From a virus: DNA of 38,375 nucleotides. Below, one piece after another: positions 15,956-21,877 of this stretch; position 1 is the stretch's first letter, and each line of letters begins with the position of its first letter. The stretch lies in IMG/VR virus record IMGVR_UViG_3300025127_000095, positions 1-38,375 of that record; one strand, 5' to 3'. A program made the position numbers and the translations under genes. The notes beneath the pieces were generated by a model. The model was not told the DNA's origin. It saw only the letters and a program-made list of their open reading frames with translations, and did not search any database.

Positions 15956-16172
15956 CTTCACACTCCTTTTTTCCTGCACAATCTGTTGGATAACACTGAA
16001 TAAGTATCTTATAATACTTGTTCTGGTTCTCGTGATTCCACATCTCTTCATGCGATATGAACTCACACTGTTCTTGTGATAGGGTTTCTTTCATAATGGA
16101 TTGATTGCCAATAAACTCCCACTCCACACCTGTATGACCCCACATACTTATGACAAGGGCAAACTCTTTCAT
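15948..16172 (-). CDS. Small hypothetical protein
   Basis: A 74-residue protein starting MKEFALVISMWGHTGVEWEF, chosen because GAAAGGA precedes it and the ATG overlaps the stop of the small membrane gene as ATGA. Two cysteines near the C-terminus (CYPTDCAGKKEC) are followed by EDD. Function unknown. It overlaps the downstream gene by eight bases. Confidence 0.72.
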   Translation of the reverse strand: MKEFALVISMWGHTGVEWEFIGNQSIMKETLSQEQCEFISHEEMWNHENQNKYYKILIQCYPTDCAGKKECEDD

Positions 16173-16327
16173 CCAATTATCCTTTCTATAATACCTACTA
16201 TCGCTGTATAAAACATATATCCAAACGCAGACCAAATTACAATGAACCCAACAATGCTTGGGTCACAGTAGCCATAGTCATCCTTTAATCCTAGCTTTCT
16301 AAATAGTTTATCCATCGTGTTATTCAT
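16169..16327 (-). CDS. 52-residue membrane protein
   Basis: The sequence starts MNNTMDKLFRKLGLKDDYGY and has a hydrophobic stretch at about residues 25-47 ending IIERIIG. The polar, basic N-terminus suggests a single pass. Its start overlaps the upstream stop within eight bases (ATGAATAA) and its stop overlaps the downstream start (ATGA), strong evidence that it is translated. No family is recognised. Confidence 0.7.
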   Translation of the reverse strand: MNNTMDKLFRKLGLKDDYGYCDPSIVGFIVIWSAFGYMFYTAIVGIIERIIG

Positions 16328-16457
16328 CCTCGATTTCTAATACTTCTATGTCAGCATTGCTCCAATCAAGACAATCAACACCATTCATCTCTGCTTCTTC
16401 ATAGCTATCTGCCTCTATGTTTACCTCAATAGTAGCTATCACTTTATACATTTTCAT
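16320..16457 (-). CDS. 45-residue acidic protein
   Basis: The protein reads MKMYKVIATIEVNIEADSYE and ends ADIEVLEIEDE. It looks like a tiny beta-alpha-beta domain of the type seen in many phage early proteins, similar in style to the protein at 18358-18534. GGAGAAAGAAG precedes the ATG. It overlaps genes on both sides (14 and eight bases). Function unknown. Confidence 0.7.
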   Translation of the reverse strand: MKMYKVIATIEVNIEADSYEEAEMNGVDCLDWSNADIEVLEIEDE

Positions 16458-16593
16458 CTTCTTTCTCCTTTAATTTTCTCTTGCCATCCTGCCACCATTG
16501 AATACGTGCCTTGATAGCTTTCTCTTCACAATGACCACAGGTATGCGTCAGTTTGCCACGCTCATCGTATGTGCAGTCTTCGCACTTACTCAT
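16444..16593 (-). CDS. 49-residue zinc-ribbon-like protein
   Basis: Begins MSKCEDCTYDERGKLTHTCG and continues HCEEKA: two CxxC pairs (Cys4/Cys7 and Cys19/Cys22) form a compact zinc site, followed by a basic helix (IKARIQWWQDGKRKLKEKE). It could bind nucleic acid or a host protein. The start lies in an eight-base overlap (ATGAGTAA) with the preceding gene. Confidence 0.75.
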   Translation of the reverse strand: MSKCEDCTYDERGKLTHTCGHCEEKAIKARIQWWQDGKRKLKEKEDENV

Positions 16594-16870
16594 GCTCTCC
16601 ACCTGCACCCCGGCCTAATCCACCGAAATACTGTGGCCTACGCTTGGCTGTCTCAAACACACCAACTGTAATGAACACACCTGCTATCACAACTGCGTGT
16701 ATCATGGCACTGATACCAAAGGCAACAATGCTACCCAGATACATACTGAATATGATACACCACATCCATGCCAACACTTGCATAATCATGTGACGTGTAT
16801 TTACATCAGGTATGTTACGCAATGGGTTATGTCTACTGTCCATAATTAATTTGTATAAGTTATTCACCAT
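16586..16870 (-). CDS. Two-pass membrane protein, conserved unknown
   Basis: This 94-residue protein has a polar N-terminus with MDSRHNPLRNIPDVNTRHM, then hydrophobic segments at about 28-50 and 53-73, and a Gly-rich tail GGLGRGAGGEHE. I recall similar DSRHNPLRN proteins from marine phages. It would sit in the host inner membrane, but its role is unknown. It is transcribed with the replication operon, not the lysis genes, so it need not be a holin. Confidence 0.8.
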   Translation of the reverse strand: MVNNLYKLIMDSRHNPLRNIPDVNTRHMIMQVLAWMWCIIFSMYLGSIVAFGISAMIHAVVIAGVFITVGVFETAKRRPQYFGGLGRGAGGEHE

Positions 16871-17066
16871 GATTCTCCATGTACCAATCCTTGTAAGTTT
16901 TATATGCTAACAGCTTATATGCATACAGGTCTGCAAACTCCCAATCTGCAATCGGGTCATAGTCACCGTATGTAAACACTGTTTCTATTTCGTTCTCCAG
17001 CATGACCATCAATGCGTTGGCCTGTTCTGGTGTTAGTTCAAGTGTCTTTGTTTTTTTCTTAGTCAT
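16860..17066 (-). CDS. Small hypothetical protein
   Basis: The start MTKKKTKTLELTPEQANALM (68 residues) is set by an eight-base overlap (ATGACTAA) with the preceding gene. The rest is a helical, acidic protein with VMLENEIETVF and a Tyr-rich end. Unknown function. Confidence 0.72.
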   Translation of the reverse strand: MTKKKTKTLELTPEQANALMVMLENEIETVFTYGDYDPIADWEFADLYAYKLLAYKTYKDWYMENHGE

Positions 17067-17271
17067 CTGCTTTCTCCTGTGGATATAAATGCTCTGCCCA
17101 ATATCGAAGAGTTTCCCAATTAACACCTAGATTAGCATCATGTTTTATATCTACATAATATAATACATCATGTGCCTGTTCTTTAGTTAGCCACTTACAC
17201 TCTTCCATCACATCATCTACAGACCATATGATAGCAATCTCACCATCCTGAAGTTCAATAGTTTTAGTCAT
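17059..17271 (-). CDS. Small hypothetical protein
   Basis: A 70-residue acidic protein, MTKTIELQDGEIAIIWSVDD and so on, with KWLTKEQAHDVLYYV in the middle. It shares an ATGA overlap with mazG upstream and an eight-base overlap downstream. No family recognised. Confidence 0.72.
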   Translation of the reverse strand: MTKTIELQDGEIAIIWSVDDVMEECKWLTKEQAHDVLYYVDIKHDANLGVNWETLRYWAEHLYPQEKADD

Positions 17272-17603
17272 CTCTTATCTCCATCTCCACCAAGTTTACC
17301 ACGCCTTGCCCTGTCTGCTAGTTTATGCAGATTAGATTTAGCAATCTGTTCCAGACTTACATCGCAAGCCTTTGCCATTGCTGCGACATACCACAAGACA
17401 TCACCTAACTCATCTGCAATGTCCATCAGCTTAACAGCTAACTCCTCTTCTGTTGCACCATCCCGAATCAGTTTCTTTGCTTTGTTGGCAACCTCTCCTG
17501 CCTCACCTGCCAGACCTAATGCAGGGTAAGAATACTTTGCACTCTCTGGAAAGATTGCAGTCTTCATTGCTAGTTCTTGATATTCATTCAGCGTTATTGT
17601 CAT
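17268..17603 (-). CDS. mazG: MazG-like nucleotide pyrophosphohydrolase
   Basis: A 111-residue single MazG domain that hydrolyses NTPs or dNTPs to monophosphates; in marine phages it is proposed to alter (p)ppGpp or recycle host nucleotides. The metal-binding pattern is complete: Glu34 and Glu37 in GLAGEAGEVANK, Glu65 and Asp68 in DIADELGDVLWYVA. The C-terminal NLHKLADRARRGKLGGDGD is typical of phage MazG. It is expressed in the leftward early array and overlaps the gene on each side. Confidence 0.92.
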   Translation of the reverse strand: MTITLNEYQELAMKTAIFPESAKYSYPALGLAGEAGEVANKAKKLIRDGATEEELAVKLMDIADELGDVLWYVAAMAKACDVSLEQIAKSNLHKLADRARRGKLGGDGDKR

Positions 17604-17796
17604 TGTAGTTTACTCCTTTTGTCCAACGTCTTGCCCAATCCCTTGCCAGTTCCAAACCAAACTCGTCAAGGGGAAAGAATGTTTTGTGCTCTATCTTTCC
17701 ATCCTGTGCTAACAGAACTTCATAGCTTTCTTTAAACTCGTGGATGGTAGCTTCTTTGCCACCATCCCCAATCATCTCTTCTACAAGACTAGTCAT
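17584..17796 (-). CDS. Small hypothetical protein
   Basis: The start MTSLVEEMIGDGGKEATIHE (70 residues) is chosen because it lies in an eight-base overlap (ATGACTAG) with the preceding gene. The middle FKESYEVLLAQDGKIEHKTF suggests a small beta-sheet domain; the C-terminus is acidic. Unknown function. Confidence 0.7.
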   Translation of the reverse strand: MTSLVEEMIGDGGKEATIHEFKESYEVLLAQDGKIEHKTFFPLDEFGLELARDWARRWTKGVNYNDNNAE

Positions 17797-17974
17797 CCCC
17801 AAACTCCTCATAGGCAACAGACATAGCAAAGTCTTCGTACTCAGCCATCATATCTTCTGCCTCTTCTTTAGCCAGACGTTTAGCTTCTTTACTCTCGTAC
17901 CCTTCTTCCATATACTGATGGTATAATTCACGAAACAATTTCTTACGGTCTTTATTCCACAAATTATCAGACAT
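17789..17974 (-). CDS. Small Glu/Lys-rich helical protein
   Basis: A 61-residue protein, highly charged and probably all helical (ESKEAKRLAKEEAEDMMAEY), ending EEFGDD. AAAGGAG precedes the ATG. It has no motif that assigns a function. Confidence 0.72.
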   Translation of the reverse strand: MSDNLWNKDRKKLFRELYHQYMEEGYESKEAKRLAKEEAEDMMAEYEDFAMSVAYEEFGDD

Positions 17975-17977
17975 AAC

Positions 17978-18064
17978 TTATTCTCCTTTTCTTAGTCTAA
18001 GATATAACTTTAACATACCTATTAAAGTTATTATATATATTACTAGTTCCCAATTAATAATCAT
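17978..18064 (-). CDS. 28-residue membrane peptide
   Basis: MIINWELVIYIITLIGMLKL followed by YLRLRKGE: one hydrophobic helix and a basic end. GAGAGAAAG lies just before the ATG, and the stop is four bases before the next start. Its size makes translation uncertain, but the position and spacing match the gene array. Confidence 0.5.
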   Translation of the reverse strand: MIINWELVIYIITLIGMLKLYLRLRKGE

Positions 18065-18162
18065 CTTTCTCTCACAAATAAAATTAGATAGATAAATATA
18101 AGTAGGGGAATAGAATTAATTAATACCCCTACATATAAAAATAAATTTCCTATTGCTTCCAA
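18061..18162 (-). CDS. Possible 33-residue membrane peptide (TTG start)
   Basis: A hydrophobic frame starting at TTG (MEAIGNLFLYVGVLINSIPL and more) fills the gap after the 18165 gene and overlaps the 28-residue peptide as ATGA. The Shine-Dalgarno is weak and the start is not ATG, so this is tentative. A 7-bp hairpin, GTAGGGG at 18102-18108 and CCCCTAC at 18126-18132, lies inside it and could instead be a regulatory element. Confidence 0.35.
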   Translation of the reverse strand: MEAIGNLFLYVGVLINSIPLLIFIYLILFVRER

Positions 18163-18164
18163 AA

Positions 18165-18365
18165 CTATTCTACCCAAAAACCTGATTTGTATAGTCTTTC
18201 TGTGCATCGAGAACCTGCTTCATGCAAATCATCAGCAAGAATATCAAACCCTTGTTCTTTTAAAGACCTCATTGCATCCCAACGATAGGCAATCAGTGTT
18301 GATAAGTCTGAGGCAGACACCATAACTTTACGGTCTTCATAAGGTTCACGTTTAATCTTAGACAT
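18165..18365 (-). CDS. Small hypothetical protein
   Basis: A 66-residue protein, MSKIKREPYEDRKVMVSASD and so on, with DLSTLIAYRWDAM and FDILADDLHEAG: helical, with no membrane segment. The start lies in an eight-base overlap (ATGTCTAA) with the preceding gene. Unknown function. Confidence 0.72.
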   Translation of the reverse strand: MSKIKREPYEDRKVMVSASDLSTLIAYRWDAMRSLKEQGFDILADDLHEAGSRCTERLYKSGFWVE

Positions 18366-18534
18366 ATTTAATCTCCTTTACACTGTCTATAACATTAAAA
18401 ATATTTTCTACTTGAACAGGATCATACTCTTCTTCCCGTACCATGTCAATAGCTTCGTCAATATCTTCTGCGTCCACTATGTATGTATATTCCACAACCT
18501 CGTGTGCAATAATTTCGTATTTCTTTTCTACCAT
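18358..18534 (-). CDS. 58-residue acidic protein
   Basis: MVEKKYEIIAHEVVEYTYIV followed by DAEDIDEAIDMVREEEYDP: a small beta-alpha protein. The start is set by the one-base overlap (TAATG) with the preceding gene, which removes eight codons of the open frame. The fold resembles the 45-residue protein at 16320. Function unknown. Confidence 0.74.
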   Translation of the reverse strand: MVEKKYEIIAHEVVEYTYIVDAEDIDEAIDMVREEEYDPVQVENIFNVIDSVKEIKYV

Positions 18535-18824
18535 TAGCTTTCCATTCTTTCTACCCATTCTGGGTCTGCTTGGATTAGTTGTGGATTTAACTCAAGGATA
18601 TCAGATACATAGACATCCCCTCTCTCCCATGAACCATAGGTCATAGGTGACTGAACAGCACAGAACCATCTGCCATAGGGCTTGGACTGTTCTGATTTTC
18701 TGGTCTGCCATGCCTTCAATACTTTCCATTCAAAGTACATCCCATTGCTAGGATTTTCTACACGATAAGTTGCATATGGCTTCTCAATATCTCTAGTCTT
18801 TGCAAAATTATTAGGCATCTTCAT
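18534..18824 (-). CDS. Conserved hypothetical protein
   Basis: A 96-residue protein rich in aromatic residues (NGMYFEWKVLKAWQTRKSEQ, YGRWFCAVQSPMTYGSWERG), suggesting a small beta-barrel or SH3-like domain. It starts MKMPNNFAKTRDIEKPYATY. I recall similar phage proteins but no function. It overlaps the upstream zinc ribbon gene by 14 bases. Confidence 0.78.
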   Translation of the reverse strand: MKMPNNFAKTRDIEKPYATYRVENPSNGMYFEWKVLKAWQTRKSEQSKPYGRWFCAVQSPMTYGSWERGDVYVSDILELNPQLIQADPEWVERMES

Positions 18825-19017
18825 TCTCCTTTATTCTGGGTATAGTGCCACCCCCATTAACAGGCATACCTATATTCTCTACCGGATAGTATACATCTAC
18901 GGAACTACCACAATTTGGGCAGGACAAATTCGTAACCATACAATAATCTACATTTTCCTCTGATATATCATGGTCACTCCCCCATATCAGTTGCGTATTA
19001 CAGTGCCAACAATTCAT
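18811..19017 (-). CDS. 68-residue zinc-ribbon protein
   Basis: Two CxxC pairs, CWHC at residues 3-6 and CPNC at about 33-36, with Cys26 between them, form a zinc ribbon. The C-terminus is Gly/Pro-rich then acidic (IPRIKENEDA). The start overlaps the preceding 30-residue gene as ATGA. It could be a small regulator; no specific partner is evident. Confidence 0.78.
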   Translation of the reverse strand: MNCWHCNTQLIWGSDHDISEENVDYCMVTNLSCPNCGSSVDVYYPVENIGMPVNGGGTIPRIKENEDA

Positions 19018-19106
19018 TTATCTCTCCATCCTATGTATAGTAATATAAGTATACCTGTTAGGTATGTCAATAATAGTGCTATGTTAAACATCTCTTCACC
19101 TGTCAT
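19014..19106 (-). CDS. 30-residue membrane peptide
   Basis: MTGEEMFNIALLLTYLTGIL then ILLYIGWRDK: one hydrophobic helix with a charged C-terminus. The ATG follows the preceding stop by one base and its stop overlaps the next start as ATGA, which argues for real translation. No family is known to me. Confidence 0.6.
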   Translation of the reverse strand: MTGEEMFNIALLLTYLTGILILLYIGWRDK

Positions 19107-19107
19107 A

Positions 19108-19284
19108 TCACTCACTCCTATCGACAAACAACTCTTCTGCTACATCTGAAACTATTTTTAGCAACACCTCATAATCATGGTCATTACCTTTGTCTCTTAC
19201 TTTGTACAATAGGTCATCAACAGCCATACCCATAACCTCTTCATAGCATTGTTCCAATACCATTTCATTTACATGGTTGCTCAT
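19108..19284 (-). CDS. 58-residue helical protein
   Basis: MSNHVNEMVLEQCYEEVMGM followed by AVDDLLYKVRDKGNDHDYEV and a VSDVAEELF segment: an acidic, all-helical protein. The start overlaps the preceding stop as ATGA. Unknown function. Confidence 0.7.
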   Translation of the reverse strand: MSNHVNEMVLEQCYEEVMGMAVDDLLYKVRDKGNDHDYEVLLKIVSDVAEELFVDRSE

Positions 19285-19493
19285 TCCTTTTCTCCTTGCA
19301 TGATTACATATTTGGCACGATTAATAAACTGCCTTGCTCTATCAAAAGAGCCTATTGCAATACACTCTTGAGCATCTGACAGGATGGAAGTAGCCAACAT
19401 ATTAAGTCCACCCATATACGGTTGCTGTGCATCAGATATCAGAGTATCCAAGTCTGCTGTGTCACAGCCATACATAAGAATCATTTTGCTCAT
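19281..19493 (-). CDS. Small hypothetical protein
   Basis: A 70-residue protein, MSKMILMYGCDTADLDTLIS and so on, with SFDRARQFINRAKYVIMQGE at the C-terminus. Helical, two cysteines. It is flanked by ATGA overlaps on both sides. Function unknown. Confidence 0.74.
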   Translation of the reverse strand: MSKMILMYGCDTADLDTLISDAQQPYMGGLNMLATSILSDAQECIAIGSFDRARQFINRAKYVIMQGEKE

Positions 19494-19810
19494 TTGAACA
19501 TCTCCCTTTCCATAATATCTATATCTTCATCAGTCCATCCATCACCATCATAGTATAGGCTGTTCATATCTTCTTCATACTCAGTCTGAGCAGGGTTAGT
19601 GCCATGCTCCTCAAAATGTAAGAGCACATTGGCTAAGTCCTTGGCACTTAGATATCCATCTGGGGCGTCAGCCAATGGACTAAATGCCATTGCCTCTACC
19701 TGACCAGAGTTTGTATTACCCATGATGCCATGCTCACCACCATCTGCCTGTACGATAGATAGTAACTGGCCTTTGCTGTTACGAATTAGTATTTGATGTG
19801 TCTTAGTCAT
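19490..19810 (-). CDS. Conserved hypothetical protein
   Basis: A 106-residue protein starting MTKTHQILIRNSKGQLLSIV, with a beta-rich N-terminal half and an acidic C-terminus (DGDGWTDEDIDIMEREMF). It shares an eight-base overlap (ATGACTAA) with the preceding gene. No motif identifies a function. Confidence 0.75.
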   Translation of the reverse strand: MTKTHQILIRNSKGQLLSIVQADGGEHGIMGNTNSGQVEAMAFSPLADAPDGYLSAKDLANVLLHFEEHGTNPAQTEYEEDMNSLYYDGDGWTDEDIDIMEREMFK

Positions 19811-19952
19811 CGTTAAATCCCCAATCTTCTAGTTTATCAATTATTGCTATTGTTTCACCATCTAAAGTAGACACATGGTAAACGTGCCTACCATTCTCCA
19901 CAGTATATGTGGACAATTCAAAGGTCAGTTCTTCATAGATATCTTCCTGCAT
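19803..19952 (-). CDS. 49-residue hypothetical protein
   Basis: MQEDIYEELTFELSTYTVEN then GRHVYHVSTLDGETIAIIDK: a small antiparallel-sheet pattern. AGGAGAATAAA precedes the ATG. It lies between two genes of the array with an eight-base downstream overlap. Unknown function. Confidence 0.68.
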   Translation of the reverse strand: MQEDIYEELTFELSTYTVENGRHVYHVSTLDGETIAIIDKLEDWGFNDD

Positions 19953-19953
19953 T

Positions 19954-20214
19954 TTATTCTCCTATCCAGTTTTTTGCAGCATTAATTATTCTCTGTGAAT
20001 ACTTTATAGCATATCCAGTACCTGCCTGTAAATCCTCTTTAGATATAAGGTGTTTATGCATATGCTCTACACTATCCCAATTATCAAGTAATCGCTTGGC
20101 TAGTTGGTCAAAGTCCTCATCTGTAAGTACCTGCCTATCTTCTTTGTAGTATAGATAGCTAGACATCAGATAGAATGGTACTAGCCTGTTAATGGGTAAT
20201 GTTTCTACATTCAT
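19954..20214 (-). CDS. Small protein resembling NAD-ligase domain Ia
   Basis: An 86-residue protein with LMSSYLYYKEDRQVLTDEDF followed by DQLAKRLLDNWDSVEHMHKH. The YYxxDxxxxxDxxFDxL spacing resembles domain Ia of NAD-dependent DNA ligase, which binds nicotinamide mononucleotide, but the rest of a ligase is absent. It may be a stand-alone helical domain with a chance similarity. Confidence 0.72.
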   Translation of the reverse strand: MNVETLPINRLVPFYLMSSYLYYKEDRQVLTDEDFDQLAKRLLDNWDSVEHMHKHLISKEDLQAGTGYAIKYSQRIINAAKNWIGE

Positions 20215-20226
20215 TTGATTGCCCTT

Positions 20227-20637
20227 CTAATAGTTGATACCGTTGGTCTGCATGATTACAAACTCATACATATCTGCTTCACCATAATCATACTTGCCAC
20301 GCTTCATAATGAAATAATTGGCTGTAAATGTACATCCACAGCAATCATGTGAGCACCCACACCTCTCTTTATGAAACCATGCACGATATACTTTATCGAC
20401 ATATTCTTTTAGATATTCTTCATTTATTCTCTCATCCTTAACAAAGTAGAACTCTAGTTGAATAATCCTCTCTGGAATATCATCATAGGTTTTGTCTCTC
20501 AATAAATCTTTTACCTTTCCAAACTTTATTACGTTGAAATCTAGAGCAACGTCCACTCCAAAACTTTCTTTCATATCTTCAAGAGTGTCTGTTTCGATTT
20601 CTTCTAACCATTCTTTAACGTGTGGATTGATACTCAT
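20227..20637 (-). CDS. Hypothetical protein with a dense Cys cluster
   Basis: This 136-residue protein has an acidic N-terminal half (VKEWLEEIETDTLEDMKESF) and then CGCSHDCCGCTF at about residues 92-103: five cysteines and one histidine in 12 residues, a likely metal site. Then come ANYFIMKRG and a C-terminal VIMQTNGINY. I know no family with this arrangement. It overlaps the preceding gene as ATGA. Confidence 0.75.
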   Translation of the reverse strand: MSINPHVKEWLEEIETDTLEDMKESFGVDVALDFNVIKFGKVKDLLRDKTYDDIPERIIQLEFYFVKDERINEEYLKEYVDKVYRAWFHKERCGCSHDCCGCTFTANYFIMKRGKYDYGEADMYEFVIMQTNGINY

Positions 20638-20861
20638 TCGTCCATCCCTTCCAATGCTAATGATATAGACCGTTTGTTAAACCTTGCACCATCTGGTGTT
20701 ACCTTACCTTCCCACCAGTTTGTTAGTATCTCAACAGCCCTTATCATACCTTCACGCTGTACCAGATTATAGGCTGTCATGTACAGATTATATTCGTTGT
20801 TAATCCACAAGCTTACATTCCAACTATTCCAACTTGGGTATCCTTCATAAGGTATAGACAT
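20634..20861 (-). CDS. Conserved small phage protein (WNSWNVSLWINN type)
   Basis: A 75-residue protein with YEGYPSWNSWNVSLWINNEY, then LYMTAYNL and AVEILTNWWEG. I recall this aromatic pattern from a widespread family of small phage proteins of unknown function. It is soluble and helical and overlaps the next gene as ATGA. Confidence 0.8.
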   Translation of the reverse strand: MSIPYEGYPSWNSWNVSLWINNEYNLYMTAYNLVQREGMIRAVEILTNWWEGKVTPDGARFNKRSISLALEGMDE

Positions 20862-20864
20862 TTT

Positions 20865-21020
20865 TTATTCCTCTTCCTCTTCTTCAAGGTCTGCTAAACC
20901 AATTACATAATCACCACCACAGTAACGACAAAAGCCCCCACTGTCATAACTATAATGTTTCAGACTGTGGTAGCCATCATGCTCACCACCACAGTCCATG
21001 CATTTATAGATATCTTCCAT
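20865..21020 (-). CDS. 51-residue zinc-ribbon protein with acidic tail
   Basis: Reads MEDIYKCMDCGGEHDGYHSL, then CRYCGG: cysteine pairs at 7/10 and 31/34 make a zinc ribbon, and the protein ends in LADLEEEEEE. Its start overlaps the preceding stop by one base (TGATG). A small nucleic-acid mimic or host-binding protein is possible but unproven. Confidence 0.75.
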   Translation of the reverse strand: MEDIYKCMDCGGEHDGYHSLKHYSYDSGGFCRYCGGDYVIGLADLEEEEEE

Positions 21021-21223
21021 CACATCACCTCATAAGTTTCTTCATGCCCTGCTTTTACATCTGCGACTAATTCTTTAGCTTCCTCAATGCTAGGCTTGTC
21101 AAAGTAATATGTATTAATCCATTTACCATCAATCTTAGCAATCAGATTAAATTCATCACCATATTCCTCGTGCTCATAGAATGAAACACCACCGACTGTA
21201 AAAAGATATGTATGATTAGACAT
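21020..21223 (-). CDS. Small hypothetical protein
   Basis: The start MSNHTYLFTVGGVSFYEHEE (67 residues) is chosen because AGGAG lies about eight bases before it; the longer open frame crosses a hairpin. Strand-rich N-terminus, helical C-terminus (SIEEAKELVADVKAG). Function unknown. Confidence 0.74.
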   Translation of the reverse strand: MSNHTYLFTVGGVSFYEHEEYGDEFNLIAKIDGKWINTYYFDKPSIEEAKELVADVKAGHEETYEVM

Positions 21224-21243
21224 TTTTAATTCTCCTAAAGGTT

Positions 21244-21275
21244 TAAGGTGGACGCAGTCTATCACATCCACCTTA
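21244..21275 (-). promoter_or_regulatory. Leader hairpin upstream of the 21020-21223 gene
   Basis: A perfect 9-bp inverted repeat, TAAGGTGGA (21244-21252) and TCCACCTTA (21267-21275), with a 14-base loop lies in the gap between two leftward genes. There is no T-tract, so it is more likely an RNA stability or attenuation element than a terminator. Confidence 0.5.
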
Positions 21276-21286
21276 GATTAACAAGT

Positions 21287-21490
21287 CTACTTTTTCAGTG
21301 AGACAAACTGCCCGTTATATGGGCTACGTCCAACAACAATATAACCCTTGTTGTTATGGAATGTGCCGTTCTTACCGTGACGGTTCTGCTTGTCCATCCT
21401 ACGCACCTGCACATCTGCCACAGATACGTTTGCGAAAATGTTGATGTTTTCCTGTGGATCAACTGCCACGATTTTAGTTTCTACCTGCAT
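21287..21490 (-). CDS. Small basic hypothetical protein
   Basis: A 67-residue protein whose middle is basic (VQVRRMDKQNRHGKNGTFHN) and which ends PYNGQFVSLKK. GGAGAAAAAA precedes the ATG. It could bind nucleic acid, but no motif supports a specific role. Confidence 0.72.
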   Translation of the reverse strand: MQVETKIVAVDPQENINIFANVSVADVQVRRMDKQNRHGKNGTFHNNKGYIVVGRSPYNGQFVSLKK

Positions 21491-21499
21491 TTTTTTCTC

Positions 21500-21619
21500 C
21501 TATGATTTTGCAGTTAGTGTTTTCCAGACTAGCCTTTGCTTTTGTCTGGCTTGCTTTCTACGTTCCACCTTATGGTTTTTGGAACGGTAGACTTTCTTGA
21601 ATTTGATTTTATCTGCCAT
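21500..21619 (-). CDS. 39-residue very basic protein
   Basis: MADKIKFKKVYRSKNHKVER then RKQARQKQRLVWKTLTAKS: about 14 Lys or Arg in 39 residues. The start overlaps the end of the preceding gene by 11 bases. Probably binds nucleic acid; unknown family. Confidence 0.6.
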   Translation of the reverse strand: MADKIKFKKVYRSKNHKVERRKQARQKQRLVWKTLTAKS

Positions 21620-21863
21620 GATTTTTTCCAATCATTGCACCATGAAACATTCCACAAAGGTAGGCATACATTTCCTGTCCATCCCATTCTTCCTCATTGA
21701 ATAGAAATTTATTTCCTACCTTCAAACAATACAGCCAATCTTCATACATTGGCTCTGCGTCTGTAACAACGATTTCAAAATCTGTTTGATATTTATCGTT
21801 GAACTCTTTGACCTTTGCAGTCAAAAGTTTGCCCATTGGTGTATCTAAATTTCTTGATTGCAT
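21609..21863 (-). CDS. Conserved hypothetical protein
   Basis: An 84-residue protein, MQSRNLDTPMGKLLTAKVKE and so on, ending MFHGAMIGKNHGR. The first half looks like helix plus strand (FNDKYQTDFEIVVTDAE). AGGAG precedes the ATG. Unknown function. Confidence 0.74.
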   Translation of the reverse strand: MQSRNLDTPMGKLLTAKVKEFNDKYQTDFEIVVTDAEPMYEDWLYCLKVGNKFLFNEEEWDGQEMYAYLCGMFHGAMIGKNHGR

Positions 21864-21877
21864 CTTTTATTCTCCTG

